A stretch of 64,000 nt of DNA from Liolophura sinensis. Taxonomy: Eukaryota > Mollusca > Polyplacophora > Chitonida > Chitonidae. Below the pieces are notes generated by a model. The model worked only from the letters and a program-made list of their open reading frames with translations, ran no database searches and was not told the DNA's origin. Below are positions 48,456-63,184 of the stretch, piece by piece; within the stretch, counting starts at the first letter, position 1, and each line of letters starts with the position of its first letter. The translations under genes were made by a program, and so were the position numbers. Location of the stretch: positions 15,435,338 through 15,499,337 of the forward strand of contig NC_088302.1 of the NCBI RefSeq assembly GCF_032854445.1, given 5' to 3'.

Positions 48456-49464
48456 TTGACATTTCTTTTAGTACATTCCGTTTAAGCTCTATTAACCAGT
48501 AGTGACGAAACCTGTTTATTCATTTTCTAACCTACTTCTCTACAGGTTATTACCTTCAAAATGTAGATACATTATGACCTGTCGGATTCGTTATCATTAC
48601 CTAATCCATCAATCAAAAAATCAGTCGAGATATTTATAAACCCAGGAGTTAGAGAGCTATTGAACTAATCACCCACGTACTTCAAAATATGCATCTACAA
48701 GTGACGATGTGAAAATTCAATTGCACGCATTGTAAATTATTTATGGGCGTTGCCCCGCGCCACTGAGAGTTGTACCCTGCTAGGTGCTACGTATTCGACC
48801 CATGGGAGTACACCATATGAATAAGGGCGACATCCCCTCGCTGATCGGTCCGCATTAAACATAGGCTGGGTAAATCTTTATTGGTTTTGCTGGCAACAGT
48901 GTGCACTGATTCTCCGGTCCGTGGGGACACAGACCGTCGCTCTGTATTCCCATCTCACTTATTACTGGCTGTATAGAATGAATCCGAATCTGCTTAACAA
49001 GATTAGAGTGATTTATCTTTTGGTGCAGCTCACTCAATCAGGGTCCCTAGCTTGCCCACAGCCAAATAACACGCTCATGGAAAAAACAAGATATGACAGA
49101 GATTGAGATGTATCGAGGCAATGTAAAAACCACGTCTCTAGCCACTCACTGGCGGTGCAAACTTACTACGCTAACTTCATATTCCAGGTTTCGTCAAAGG
49201 GAGGCAAGTCATGATTGATGACAACAGTCATCAAAATCTGAACTTTTTATTATACTCCCAAGAGTTTATGTCATTTGATGACTGTGATTTGGTAATTTTT
49301 CATATATACAACATACAGTGTGTGGTTAATTATTTGGTGTATTTGTGTGCTTCATATTCTTAAACTCAGAGTTCAGAGTTCAATACCGTACTCCGCTAAT
49401 GCGATGGCAGCCAGTTTTATAGGTGGAGGAAAATAAAAGACCTGAAGTGGAAGGCTTTATGACA

Positions 49465-49770
49465 GATATGTATGTCGGCTTGGGTTTTTTTACGTCGTAC
49501 ATTTTTTCATTCATATGATGACGTGGAAGCATTCGGTGTGTCTCTCTTATATATAGTCTCTTCTTGCAACAGAATGAGTCCATGCCGCCAAAGTGCTTAA
49601 ATATCATGCTGAAGACACCAGACATGATACCTCATCTAGTCACATTTTACGGACACAGGTGTTGAGCGCCATGCTGGACAACAACAAGTACTATTTTTAA
49701 AGTTTGTACTACAACCCTACCCGGATTTGATCCCAGATGTCCCGACTTAGAGACGGACGTTCTAACCAAT
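49465..49770 (-). mobile_element. SINE-B copy with readable tRNA-like head
   Basis: On the minus strand it begins with GGTTAGAACGTCCGTC, continues to GGGATCAAATCCGGGTAGGG (B-box GGATCAAATCC), and ends through AGAGACTATATATAAGAGAG to TACGACGTAAAAAAACCC. The minus-strand ORF 49380-49625 is inside it. Confidence 0.82.
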
Positions 49771-49914
49771 ATAGACAACTAAAGCGGTTGAAGTGGTTTA
49801 TAGCAAACTTCGTGCTAGATCAGACAACAGAACACTGTTTACTACACCTTGCGAGAAAAAAATGCAAGAAGAAACGTTGAAAACTGTCTGTTTGGATTGG
49901 CTTTAAATCTTAAC

Positions 49915-50900
49915 GACAATCCTATACGTCAACTAAAATGAACCTTCCAGATAAATAATCGCAAGGCTAATTCCCAAAACGACGTTTAACAAAAGCCACC
50001 AAAGACCTAAGAAAGTAGATAAAGTACGAAATTGGGACGGAACCATTCACAGAGAAGCAGTCAACATTTTCCAGTTATGCTGAAAAGACGCAAGGAACGT
50101 TTTAGGCGAATAAGCGAAATCAGTATTCAGACAGTGTACCTCGCTAGTACATAAGTTGTCGATAGTAAAACATATATCCCAGGCTCACTTTGATTGCAAC
50201 TGCCCATATATCCAACGTGGCGATGTAATCCAACACGATAAATATAATATCCCTAACCCGGGTTAAGCGGAATCGGGGAACTCGTAAAACTCCTTCCTGC
50301 CTGTATCAAGACAGTCTAAAGCTGTGAACTCATTTGTTCTTTCCTTTATCACGTCACAATAATAGGTGCTTGTGTGCTCATAAAACCTATATAAAAACGT
50401 CACAGAAGATTGTCATTTGTACCTTCTGTGTATCTCGTCCTTGAGTCTGTCATTACACACAGTCACGAGACAGAGTACCAAGGATTCTGGACGCTCTAAT
50501 CACATTTACTTACAAGAGAAGTATACTCACTGAGAGACTTCAGAAACTTAGAGTGAAGACGTTTGATGGAATAACCTTGACATACTAGTTTTGCAATAAT
50601 AACTTGAGACGTTGACTGGAATCGTTACATAACACACTGTATGTAATAAATCCTACAGAGATAGGTACAGATAAGATGTAACCTCTTGAGATTATGTGGT
50701 TTCTCACTCCTCGTGTGACATAAAGATCGCATATAACAGACCTAGCGATCGGATACACCAATAACCAATAAACGTTCACCCAAACTAAGCTGAGGTAAAT
50801 TGACAAGGAGTCGTATTTCACCGGTTACGTGTGACCACTTGACAGCGATCACACTGTCGTTGCTGCTCTGATTTTACTGTCTACGCTGTACGTCCATAAT
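49915..50900 (+). repeat. Unclassified repeat C, longest copy
   Basis: Shares with 63220-63710, in order: GGCTAATTCCCAAAACGACG, GAGAAGCAGTCAACATTTTC, a TGAAAAGACGCAAGGAACGT block, GAAACTTAGAGTGAAGACGT and TTGATGGAATAACCTTGACA, then ACTAGTTTT. The right end (CACTGTCGTTGCTGCTCTGA) matches 17411-17470 and, reversed, 9857 and 56462. No transposase reading frame is seen, so it may be a non-autonomous element. Confidence 0.7.
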
Positions 50901-52916
50901 TGCATTGTTCGTCTATTGTACTGATATTTGTGGACTAGTTTTTCTGACATTAACGAAAGCTGATGACTGTATCAGTTGTGTATGTAATGTTTATGACGGC
51001 TGATAAAAGTAAGACGGAGTTGAGTCATAACTTTTAAAACATCTAGGCAATGAATATTTTGACTAAGTACCGGTATTTAAAAGTAAACGCCAAAGAGTAA
51101 AATCGGCCGTACGTGACACAAAAGGGTTCACGACAAGTTGTATTTTATAATAACCCCTTTTAGAACTGTTGGAGTAGTTGCTATAAACATCTCAAGGAAC
51201 ATCTTCCAGGAATTCGTCTGGTGCGTTCCCACATTCTGTACAGTCCATTTTAATGTGTGCCGAGACGAAATGTTTCTCTCCCTGAAGACAGAGCTTATGA
51301 CTTGCCCGTATATCTTATACACATATGCCTAACACACAATCCTGGATTTTACAGTTTGCGTCGCCCTCGAGTAATGTTAGTATCGCTACCATTCATTATG
51401 AATATGATCTTAATGAACGCATAAAAGATTAACGGATTTTTATACCGTGCTATACAAAGCCAGGTGTTCGCCATCAAACTGAGTACATAAGGCACAGACA
51501 TTTTGTCCCTATTGTTTTTGTTAAAGCGTTTATTTTGTAACTGATGTGATTTGATGGGTGTCTTGAGCCGTATATTTTGTAACTATACAAATACAGGTGA
51601 AAGTAAACTTGCACACTTTCATCTGATAAATCAAATGTCCCGAAAATCGCCGATAGCCTGTGTAGGCCTTTTAGGTAGTCGATCTATTGTTAACTTTATT
51701 CAGAAAGAATTTTGTAACTTCACTTAACCCGCACACGATTATTACATTACTTTTAGGCAAACGTAGAACAGAAAACTTTGAATTAATTTGTTTCATTTCA
51801 GAACACAGTATAGATAAAGGTAATGAAGAGTCTGTTTCGACGCATAGATTCAGATATAATGCAGTAAGCATTAGATATAAAAAAAAACTTCAATACGACT
51901 TAAAATGGGATGGAATAGAATGTCCATACATCGGTAACAGGATAACACTTTGTCTAGCCCACAAATACCCCTGTCCCTCAAAGAAAAAGAAAGTTCTGCA
52001 GTTATTTTAATAGTTAGGCGAGACTCTACGAGAGACAGTTGAAGGCACGTAATGGCTCAAATTAGCAACCGTTGCACTCCTGCTTCTCACCGACAGTTGT
52101 GATATGATGCCATAATGGTGAAATTACTGAGCGTTACTAAATTTACCAGTTTCAGAAAACATTGCCTGTTGTAATAGCACGAGACAACACATTATTGTTT
52201 CTTTCAAAATTGTTCATTATTTGTAGAATCCTTGAAGATACATAAGCGACACCACTGTGAAATTTATGGGATTATTGGCCAGTGGTCATTTTAATCAGTG
52301 TGGTCGTTAGCAAATATTAATATCGCCTTTCGCAGGACTTTTTATGGATAAGACTTTAACGAGGGCACGTAAACTTAGACGTTGCTTGACAGTCATGCCC
52401 TGATGTCAAATTACAAGTCTTGAGGCCCGTTGTGTTCCATCGGACCAGATCCCAAATCCCAGCAGTGAATTTGACGCACAACAATTGCCTCATGCAGTGG
52501 CTGTCGTTACAATGGCTCAATAATTTATCACTGTACTGAGCAACTTCCTTTGATTATCGACAGTACATTGATTAGTTTGCTGAGAAATTGCTGCCGAACA
52601 TATCCACTGTCTACGAAATTAAGAGGTTCCCTCTAGTTTTGCGCCGGCGGATTTGCGCTTGTCCCAGCGTGCTGGACAAAACTCCAAGGCGAGTTGGTCC
52701 GTTGATGGTTAATCAGCAGTTGACCTTCGCCGCCATCATGTCCCATGTCCGTCGGAGATTACGCACCGTCCCCGGATAACAATCTCTCCGATTCTGAGAC
52801 ACTGTCTAATTAGTCTGCGCAAGGACATCGTCTGGTGATACCTTCACTCAGCTCGGATGTATCACTATTATGCAAGCCTGAATAAGTCTTAGGGGGTGAG
52901 GAAACCATTACTGATA

Positions 52917-53200
52917 TATTTGTTTATTTGGTGTGTAACGCCATACTCAAGCATGTTTTAATTATACGACGTGAGTTAAAGATTTTGGTGGGATAAAACC
53001 GGGCAAGGATACATGCATTGAGGTCGATTACAACATTTGGCCGTCCGGAATAGGACGCATAAAGAAAAACTGTCCATAGCATCTGTTTATATATTCAACT
53101 GGGCTTTCCCCCGTGTAGCACTGGTTTACCCCCACCCACCCCCACCTCAGCATTATAGTGGAAGAAAACCGGGCCTAGTCCAACCACAGGTTGCTGCAAG
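52917..53200 (-). mobile_element. SINE-A, degenerate
   Basis: TTTGGTGTGTAACGCCATAC then TCAAGCATG and GGGATAAAACCGGGCAAGG. A second body-like piece (GCATTATAGTGGAAGAAAAC, CAACCACAGGTTGCTGCAAG) follows at 53143-53200, suggesting an insertion or overlapping copies. Confidence 0.6.
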
Positions 53201-53214
53201 GCCTTTCAACGTAC

Positions 53215-53355
53215 GACTAGGGAGTAAGCCAGTTTCAGCTGGACTTGAATCTATCCGTCGAAGCAGACATTCGTATCCCACCCGTCAACCAAGATGGACG
53301 TTCCAGGTCAATAATCGTAAGGCAAATTCCCAAAACTATCTTTACCACATATTAC
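53215..53355 (+). repeat. Unclassified repeat C, left-end fragment
   Basis: CTTGAATCTATCCGTCGAAG, CAGACATTCGTATCCCACCC and GGACGTTCCAGGTCAATAAT then GGCAAATTCCCAAAACTA. The plus-strand ORF 53037-53360 is composed of this and the neighbouring SINE. Confidence 0.7.
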
Positions 53356-55465
53356 CATAAGGTACGAAAATAAGACGCTGTTAAGTCACAGCGATCGCAT
53401 CGGTGAAAAGCTCCTGAGTCATTGCTTATCACTCAGGCAACGGATAACCCAAACTGACAACAGCCTACAGCACTCGAAGATCCTAGTCCCAACCCAAGCA
53501 CTGACCTGTACAGACTGACCTATATTAACATGTATGCAAAATCCTTCACATTTTTACATTAACTTTTTTTAATTTTTAATTTTTTTTCTAGTAATGCTGT
53601 AATAGTACAGCTATTTCCACTTAGAGACACTTTAATGATTGGCTCTATAAAGTTCCGAGGGTCTTCGCTGGCCGTGCGGTTTAGATCGTCAGTGTCAGGG
53701 TGGTTACTTGGTATTTGCCGACCAGATACCATATAGCCGTCTTTAATCGTAGGTTCATTACCTCTTCGTGTGCTTTATATTTAACAGAAAAAATGTTGCA
53801 CATATTAAACTGTTCTAAGTGCCAAATATATATTTCTTCAGACTACATTCGGCAAATCAGCACTTTCAGTAAGCACTGAAGTCTACTTGTCTTCCACCAA
53901 TGATGCCTCCCGTCTTAGGTCTCACTGCAATACTAGTAGATCACTTCTTCAAGTTAAAGGATGCCTTCTAGTCAAAGGACGTAAGCTGTTAGTTGATAAT
54001 TATCAGAAATTATAGTGTAATAAATAATATTCAATAACGTGGTCTGTGTGGCATTTTACAATTTAATTCACAAAACAGACAGATTTTTCCTTGCCTTATT
54101 GTGAGGCACGAGACTGATATATACCGTAACTAAAGCGCAATGTTCTTCCTGCAGACAGACTCTAGAAGAATCCTTCCCATGATGAATTAAAATACTGAAA
54201 GATATGGAGAGCCTCTTATCTACCATTACCTCGCAACTGGAGTTATCATTGTTCGATATTACGCAGAATTCTTCATTAGACACCAGTGTATTGTGTTTAA
54301 CTAAACTAAGAGAGATAAGGCGATATTATCCCTTCTGCATTGTTACAGAATTTTGACGTCCAGGCGGCACGAGAGATTTTTCGTTAAGACGTTAGAGATT
54401 TTCTGGTCTGATAACTGTCAGTTTTTTGTGGTAGGGATTGGGCAGATTCGACCTGGCACCTTATCTTCGACGAGAGCTTGTGATTAAGCGGGTTGGATAT
54501 TTTGAGACGGATGGCGAAATGATTGCCATAACCTTGTGACGGCGGAGCTGTAGCTAGCTCAATACGCGATTACAGCAAAGATGTCTACACGGGTCTGAGC
54601 CCAGAAGCCGGCTCCAATCAAGGCGTCGTTGCCAAGCGAACAATACCCTAGGCGATACATCCCGTCTTGTGGAGTTACCCGTCCTCAACAGTTCAATCGC
54701 CATGCTCGGCCAATTACATGGCATGTCCGTTGCGCCAGATTGGAATTTTCGAGCCCGTCCACTCAATCAAACTAGCGGTATCCGTGGGCACTGTGGAGAG
54801 GAAAATGAACTTCTCAGCGGGTGAGGATTCAATAAGCCAGATCGCTGAAACTGTAATAGCACATCTCGGCTTGGTCTTTCTAAGCCCGAGAACATAACCT
54901 AGCCAAAGAGACTTGAGCCATCGCTTCAGCAACCCGCTAACACGGGCTTCTGTGGACCGAGACCAGCCCTACCTTATCTGCACGTTTGTTCACCTTTCCA
55001 GTCCGGACATCACGCAGGGAATTCAATGAAGTCATTTAACGGAGTTTCGATAAGAATAGTTCCACGCTGCGGGCAAAAACAAACGAACGCTGTGCGTCTG
55101 TCAAGATAAGGACAGGCGCCGAGATATTGTTCCCGAACCACGGGAAACCTATAGCGTTTAGGGAGTAAAATGGAATCACTGAGTAGTGCGTGGTTCTCAT
55201 TATTCAGCTGTAAAAACCTGCTACATTATGGCCAATGTAATGGCAGCGCGCTGTTTACGACGGCTGATAAATACAGCAACTGAAGGGTAGTTTTATTATC
55301 CCGGATGATGCTACTAATATGTATCTATCGATCAAAAAAGCCGCATTATTCCACATAAAAATATTTTTATTATTATTATTTTTATGTTTTCATTTAACAT
55401 CAAGTGATGTATTCAATCATTATATTGACTTATGTATTATATTATATCAATCATTATATTCGCTT

Positions 55466-55606
<141 letters not shown>

Positions 55607-56461
55607 TCACACACTCATGGAAATTATAAATTGGTCTGCCTTTCATTGAAATTACTGCCATTCACCGAGTTAGAAAAGACCTTTCCTGTCTTCTCCATTG
55701 GCCTACCGGAGCAACCGGAGAAGCAATCAGCTACATCAAAAAGCAAGGGTAGAATTTCGCGTGTGGTCGAGTCAGGTGTCATCCTGAAGACAATTAGCAA
55801 TCGTCATCCTGGCTGTATTGATTCCTTGTTGGAGTCGGACATTACCGAGACCCTGTGGCAAGTTTTATCAGGTTGAAAAACTCGGCTGGTCTGGTTACAG
55901 AACTCGGTGTAATGTTACGCTTACATAATATCACCTTAGCACAAATCGGAAGATCATAAAGCAAGTGTAACACATGCGAGTGTCCTTTATGTGCAATCAG
56001 TGGATCATTCGACACCGAATCCCTCAAAGAAGCTTCGCATCGCGTTTCATCGAAGGAAGCCCATCATTTTCATAATCCTCAGGTCACAAGATTTCAATAC
56101 CAGATCCCGTGAAACTCAAAACGAGGCGTGTGTTTGCTAAACGATTTGAAAAAATTTTCCTTCCGGTAAGTTTGATATCTGCGGGCATGCTCCTTGTGGA
56201 CATGCTTTCTGCATTAAAACTAGTCGTGTTTCTAATGGGGATTTTCCATCAAAAAGGGAATGTCCTGTATACAATTTCTTACGTGTCTTTTCTGGAGGAT
56301 TTTCAGTGGAGGAGGAAACCAGTTAAGATCAAACCATAACAGCTCGTTTTCCCCCACCCACATAGTTCGTTACTGTCTTACAAGAGAATAATTCAACATT
56401 TGTTTAAATAAATGAAAAAAAAGAAGCAGTGTACTTTTATTAACAGTTTCGAGATAATATA

Positions 56462-56600
56462 ATTAAAGACGTACTGGACAGATAGTAAAATCAGAGCAGC
56501 GACTACAGTGTGATCTCTGGGAAATGGCGACACATAAACAACACCCTCTTTGTCAATTTACTTCGGTGAAGATATTATTCGAACTCTTCGCGTAAATGCA
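56462..56600 (-). repeat. Unclassified repeat C, end fragment
   Basis: AAAGACGTACTGGACAGATA then GTAAAATCAGAGCAGCGACT and ACAGTGTGATCTCTGGGAAA is the reverse complement of the right end near 50831-50900. Confidence 0.6.
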
Positions 56601-59600
56601 TAAATAACAGCAAATTACACGCCCCCTAGTCCCATGTCCTAAGCATAATTAGGTCTTAAAAAAATGCAGCGAAGGAGGTCGAACTGAAATAAGGTCTCAT
56701 GTCAGTTTACCTCATTTAGGGTTTCGTTCTAACTTTTTATGGCAATATTTAGGGATTGATATTTAGAGGCAGTGTGATAGCCGGCAAATTGTCACAGGTG
56801 TCCGGTTAAATACGACCTCATTCAAGGTTTTATCGTAACTGTTCAAGTATAAATACTTAAAAAGTTTCACTAGAAATCGGGATGAGGCAGAAGCAGAATG
56901 AGATTTTAAAAAAGTTATGTTAACTACATCTTATTAGATGTCACCATTATAGAATTATACTGAAATAGTTTATTTCAATCATATTTCTTAAACAGTAACA
57001 TGAAAATAATTCAATGGGACCTATGCAGTTGATAGGTCTCCTGGTAATGCTAGTGGTTATTTTAGTTCTGTGAAGAACTCTTTGCAGTCAAGGAAGTTGT
57101 GATTTTGGTGATATTTATGATCGCTTACCGGTAGAGATGATTTTTTATTGGAATTATGTCGGTGATACTAAATAATAATGACCAATTTCGGTTCAGTGAT
57201 GTCGGTTATATATGTAATATCTGTGCTTGCTTTACTGGTTAAATTAAATCAAACTTCTCCTTGTCTTTAGTACAAGACGCACAAGCATTTTGAGGTGCTT
57301 AAGCATTTTATGTTGTAGTCGATACGATAACACTGCTGCCGTCAACTTCTCTATATCAGATATTCGTAATACCGTAACAATATTTACATATAAATCTCAT
57401 CTATATTGAGCTTTCTTCGCCTATTACAATCACAAATTTTCTCAAAGGACACCACAAGTTCGCTCAATATCGATTAATAAGCAGGAATTAATTAATAAGG
57501 AATATTTTTATCTCCAGCGGAAAATCAGAGACGCCGCATGAATAATTTCGCACAGAAACCAAACAAACGGAGCCTCTGATGGCTACATGTCTCTATGTCT
57601 ATGATTCCGTGACTGTTGGACGTCTTCATGACGGTTTTTGTTGTTGTTGTGCGACAGATCTCGACGGAATATAGGTAGAACGCTCAATATCTCGAGTTGC
57701 CGTGCGAGATTGATCTATTTGTTCTTGTGCAGACGCCGTGAAATAACCACTGAGGAAACTGAAAATGATAGATGTAATCATGTTTACGGAGGAGATGCGG
57801 CTGCCACTGACTGCCTGGTGTGGATGATGTATGCTATATCGTTTTTCATGAATGCCATAAAACACCACAGCTAATAACCCATATTGCTGGAATTTACTTT
57901 TACCATTAACTGACAGAATCAGACAGTAGAGACAGAGTTGTAATACACAAACGGACAGTGCATGTTAAGAGTTGGAAAGCCTGATGCATTATTCAGTCAT
58001 TATTGTGTGGAAGATTCACACGGATCCGAGATTCCGCTGACGTGTGTCAAACGTATACGTATTAGACGTACGTACGAAAAGACATCTTAAATCTGACAGG
58101 ATTAGGAATTTGACGCCGGTTTCAGCTTCCTGATTGTGGCAGCGTGCGTCAGGAATGCTTCTGTGCGGGTAATGGCAGAATAACCCTGACTAAAAGCCTT
58201 ATCTCACCGGGGGAGTAGACGGCCTAGTATTACATATGTATCCTTAATGTATGATAAGCTATATCCAAGTTACTGTCGGCTATCAGTTGTGTTGTATCAT
58301 ACGGCTGTCATACAGGAACAACCGTGATGTGCCGACTGTACAATAACATCCATTAACGAGAGGAGTAAAAACTTACTAACGGGTACACTACCAAGCAGCC
58401 TCTCACATATACAAGTATTTCACTCAGCCATTGAAACACTTAACAAAATCGGTCAGTCTAGTCGAGAACAAAGATTTCAGAAAAAGTTCTCAGAATGATA
58501 TGCATACCAGGTAAACGGGAAGCTTCCATATCCACACAATTCCACTCAGACAGTAGAGATCTTGCCTGTCTCATTTCAAGCATCTAACCTTCTGACCAAT
58601 AAGTTCGAGTGATGGCTGCAGTCTTTAGTTAGATGATTTGTAAAAGGCCAAGCAATTTTTTATTGAGGTGTAGTGATTATACCTAGGGCATGTCCAATCC
58701 TTACCCCCAAAACCTGGAAACCGTCATATTAAGAAAGACATTTTTAGTATGGCATTAAATGCCACTGAATAAATCAAGGAATACGGGTTAGTCTTTATGT
58801 TATCAATACATAGTTTTTTTATTAATGCCTATTCGGGACCAGTACAAATCCACCTTTACTCTTAAGAAGAAGTCATTTATTGTATCTACAGAAGTTTATT
58901 CCTGTGTCCAATTTTGGTTTACCGCTCTAAAAAGCTTTTGCAAAGATATTACAACGATATAATCAGAACCAAGACAGCAGGAGAATGATGGTTGTGGGGA
59001 AAAAACGTGGAAGGCAATTTCTGTCGTTCCATCATTATATTGGTGTAAACATTGTATGTTGGAGTAGCGACTGGGAAATGGGATTGATAAAAGCGTCATA
59101 AGGGAGGGAGGCCGGTGTGGAGTGGAGAAGACGTGTCTCGCTATTAGCTCAAGGATGACCTCCTTACCATTAATCACTCCGCACTCCGCCAGAAGTATTG
59201 ACGGGAACTACTTAACCGGGCCTTGAATAAACTGATCTAAACGATCAGGGGCTCTAGATAATGCCTCCACTTGACTTCCTCCGTTGACCCAGGCATCTGC
59301 AGACCGGAAGTGGATCCAGTGTAACATCGGGTTGTGTGAACGATGGTCCTCCGTGATAGCGTTACAACCCGGCCGCGTGCCAGTTCAGAAACCTTATCTA
59401 GTCCCTGCACGAGGAAAGGGGCCCCTTACTTTCGGTGTTTGCTCAGTTGGCGGAGGAAGACGGCAAAAGGCGGAGCTGGGCAGCGTGTGATTAGGACTTT
59501 TCGCCCCCCCTCGGAAATGAAACGCGTGTCTTGGGTCGTTCTTATAGCGCCTAATGCCAATGAAGACATAATCAGCTGAAATTCGCTCTGACAGCCATCG

Positions 59601-61484
59601 ATCACGGCGAAGAAAATCTCTGATTGCGGGCTTATCCAGAAGCGGTGGAAATCTGCTTCGCATTCGGTCCTGTCCCCTCTGATGGTGGAAGGCCAAGAAA
59701 GCGAGGACTCAAATCAATATGAATTACAGAGCGAGTGAATCTATTTACCCGAGTTAAGTGACAGTAAGTGACGGTTTGCAAAACAAGGCTCCGCCCTTAC
59801 CTTCAGGTCTTTAGAACTGGATCCATCCACGTGGAGTAATTGAAGAATGAGTGTCACCAAACATAGCAACTCCGAACTGCTTCGTCCTTTTTGATTTACT
59901 TTGAAGACAAACCCTTCGCGTTAGAATAACAAAGGAAATTGAAATGCCACACTGTGGCAAATCTGCGTCCAGTGGCCTTCACTACATCCTGTCTATTTTA
60001 ACAAAGCAAGCTGTACAAAGAAAGTAAAACATCATTTTGGGTATGGACAGCAGCCTTCAATTATGAGCTAAGTATGTCAAACCATTCCAAGGCAAATAAG
60101 AAAATATATGTTTGAAAGGTCACGCTTCACTGCATTCTGGGAAGAGCATTGGAGGATATGGAAGCGACATTGTCCGACTCAGCAGGTTTTGCTCGGTATT
60201 GTTTCTCTTAACTTCACACTTCAGTAGTTTTGAATTCATCAACATATACCGTGCTCGCTGAAATCGTATGTTATGGTTTGAAGGCTGCTATACGACTATC
60301 TATTTATACGACGGATAAAAAAAGTGAAAAGACGGAGATTTTTAAAATAGTCACCTGCTAAAAAAATATCCTCAATATTGCTTGTTGTTATGAACCTTAA
60401 CATAGGAAATCTCAAAGCCTTATTCGAAATGAAACATAAATATGCCAGCGACTACTTCCTAGATGGGGCGTTTCTCAGCTGCATTGTTGTATATTTGATC
60501 TCATATAGCACAAGAGAAGTTCTTAAGAAAACCTTCAATAAACAATCATTTTCTCTCATTCTCTAACCCTAGATTAAAAACGAATCAAATTAAAAAAATA
60601 TCGACTCATGACGCGATTTGTTCTTTTTATTGTGGTCACAATTTTCTGGTACTTTCATCCTACTAAACGACTGGAAAATAAAAGCAAAATCAGAACGAAA
60701 CATGGTTAAAGAACTGTGAAATGCTTAAAGAATAAAAAAAACACAACAGCTACAATATAGGATGTTTATAGGATACATAGCCAGAATTATCTATCACATG
60801 GTTGTTGCGGTAGTCTACCGTAAACAGGCGTCGCCTGACTGTCGTGAAATGACGAAATACGACGCGTTATCAGCGATAAGGCAGACATCCATGTGATAGA
60901 AAAAGTCCTATATATTTCCGTGCAGCGTCTGTGTTACCTCCAGGTATGCATGGGATTGTCTGGGGACAGGGCAGCGACGACTGAGTGCTCTTAGAATCGA
61001 TAAAAATCAATTCTCAGAAATCATCGAAATCCTCTTAACGGCTGTGATGCGACAATCGCATTACGCGGGCCAGAACGAGCCACGGGTACATTTTTACGGC
61101 AGATGTACGAGCGGAACGGACCAGCTTCGCGTGTCGGATCGAACTTACCCCATCTCCCAGGATAGTGTCATTACCCGGGCCCATGCAATCTTTAATAACC
61201 TCCCAGACGACTACTAGCACGTCGATGGGAACACTCCATATTCCGCAATTACACCGTTTGTCTTTTTGATTACATTATCTCTGGGATTTTTCAATTATAC
61301 GGCGAAGGGACGAAAAGAGGTCGGCCAGTCTTTATGGGACAAGTGGGTTCATAAATATCAATCCGCTGATGTTGCCATATTCGGCCATTTGCAATATTTC
61401 CCAGAGGAACCGGAAAAGTGGGGGCTACAGTTGTTGAATGAGTGAATGAGTGAATCAACAGTTTTACATGTACCAGATACTGTT

Positions 61485-61660
61485 TTTATGTGTTTATTTA
61501 TTGATTTATTTGGTGTTTTACGCCGTACTCAAGAATGTTTCACTTATACGACGGCGGCCAGCATTATGGTGTTTGGTAACAGGGCAGAGCTGGGGGTGGG
61601 GGGGGTGGGGTGGGGACGCGCGACCATCCGCAGGTTGCTGACAGACCTTCCGACGTAGTT
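61485..61660 (-). mobile_element. SINE-A, reverse orientation, with G-rich insertion
   Basis: TTTATTTGGTGTTTTACGCC, GTACTCAAGAATGTTTCACT, ACGACGGCGGCCAGCATTAT, then an unusual G-rich run (about 61587-61615) before CGACCATCCGCAGGTTGCTG. Confidence 0.88.
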
Positions 61661-62184
61661 TGTGTGTTTATTACCGGGTGTTAGTTTCCTTACATCATAT
61701 GTACGACAGGTTACTGGCCCCATGACTAGGAAGGCGTTTTAGATTTAAGGCTTGCAGCCTCAGGTATAAATTGTGATTTACCTTTCGCTAATATATAGAG
61801 TTGTTTTAGACAAAATTGGAAATGACGAATTAAGCTGAAAGCTATTATCAAGAATAATACTATAACAGATTGGTAGATATCATTTAGAATGTTGATATTT
61901 TGATTGACATTGGTATCGTCATTAGAAGTTACACTTTTTTGATATAGCACAAGTTCTAGTACTGAAAACCGGTTGAAACCATTCCCAGTTTCGAACAAAC
62001 GACCTCAGAGTCAGGCACCATATCACAGGATATTTGTCAGTTTAGACCACTCGACCAATGGATTTGAAGCACCAGTGGCCTCAGACAGAACTTGGACTAT
62101 ATTAAAAACATTTAATCTCGAAGAACGATAATATTGTTGCAGAATACCACAACTTAAGGCTTGCTTGACCTACGTCTAAAACAG

Positions 62185-62343
62185 CTTTGGTACGTTGGAA
62201 GGTCTGTCAGCAACCTGCGGATGGCCGTGGGTTTCGCTCTGGCGCTGCCCGGTTTCCACCAACCATAATGCTGACCGCCGTCATATAAGTGAAATACTCT
62301 TGAGTACGGCGTAAAACACCAATCAAATAAATAAATAAATAAA
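62185..62343 (+). mobile_element. SINE-A, forward orientation
   Basis: GGAAGGTCTGTCAGCAACCT, GGATGGCCGTGGGTTTCGCT, CCAACCATAATGCTGACCGC and TTGAGTACGGCGTAAAACAC followed by AAATAAATAAATAAATAAA. Head truncated. Confidence 0.9.
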
Positions 62344-62669
62344 ACAGCTTTGTGATCGACTACACAAAGACACTTTTGAATTTAAGTCAGAATTTAAAGT
62401 ACAATATCTTCAACGTGTAGTCAACAGCCTGATATGTTTTAGATATGTTTTTTGTGTGATGTCAAAACAGGCATAGGCAAATCCATAAACTCTTAGGAAA
62501 TTTAACTGCACCATACAAGGCAGGCAGCCTGAAAAATAGCCCTGTCATTAAATGAATTTATTTGCACTGAAAGCGTCTTGGTACAAAACCAAAACACTAC
62601 CGTCATCAATGGAATCAATTTTAATAAACCCTCTAGTTAGAAGGCAACACGTTCATTGTCAGTGGGTTA

Positions 62670-62875
62670 TTTTCATTGTCAGGCCCTTGTTGCGTGTTCG
62701 AACCCGGGTCTCGTTCCCTCGGCCGCTCAGTCAGGATGGCCATCAGGTATGCCTGTCGAAGAGCGGTGATTTACTCCGGCACCCCTGTTTCCTCTTTATG
62801 TAACACTAACCGCCGTCATATAAGTAAAAAAAAAATTTAGCATTGTACAACACCATTCGAATAAGTAAATATATA
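62670..62875 (+). mobile_element. SINE-A variant with intact B-box
   Basis: GCGTGTTCGAACCCGGG (B-box), GGCCGCTCAGTCAGGATGGC, then ACTAACCGCCGTCATATAAG and a degraded tail TACAACACCATTCGAATAAG. The central part differs from the other copies. Confidence 0.65.
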
Positions 62876-63184
62876 CTCAGGGCCTTATTGATAACAATAA
62901 TGTACATTTTCTTGAGTTTGTCATTCTGACAGGACTCAGTAATAAAAGGATAGTACAATATACATGGAACTACAGAAAATCAGCGGCCAGTACATTAAAC
63001 ATAGAAATACAGAAACTCATCTGTTTAATTGGAAAATTTATCATATTGCTCAAATCAATACAAATATTATCATTTGTATCTTACAAAGATTTCATTCCTC
63101 TGGAAGTTTAAAACTATGTAATATACAAGTCTACATGCCCTGGGTATGGAGATCAGTGTATATTGATACCTAGAGCAACGTTTG

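Noticed and set aside
51687-52010. 107-residue plus ORF with a lysine-rich end
   Set aside because: No recognisable domain or supporting splice context. It overlaps a minus ORF of similar quality.
53037-53360. 107-residue plus ORF
   Set aside because: Composed of SINE-A and repeat C sequence.
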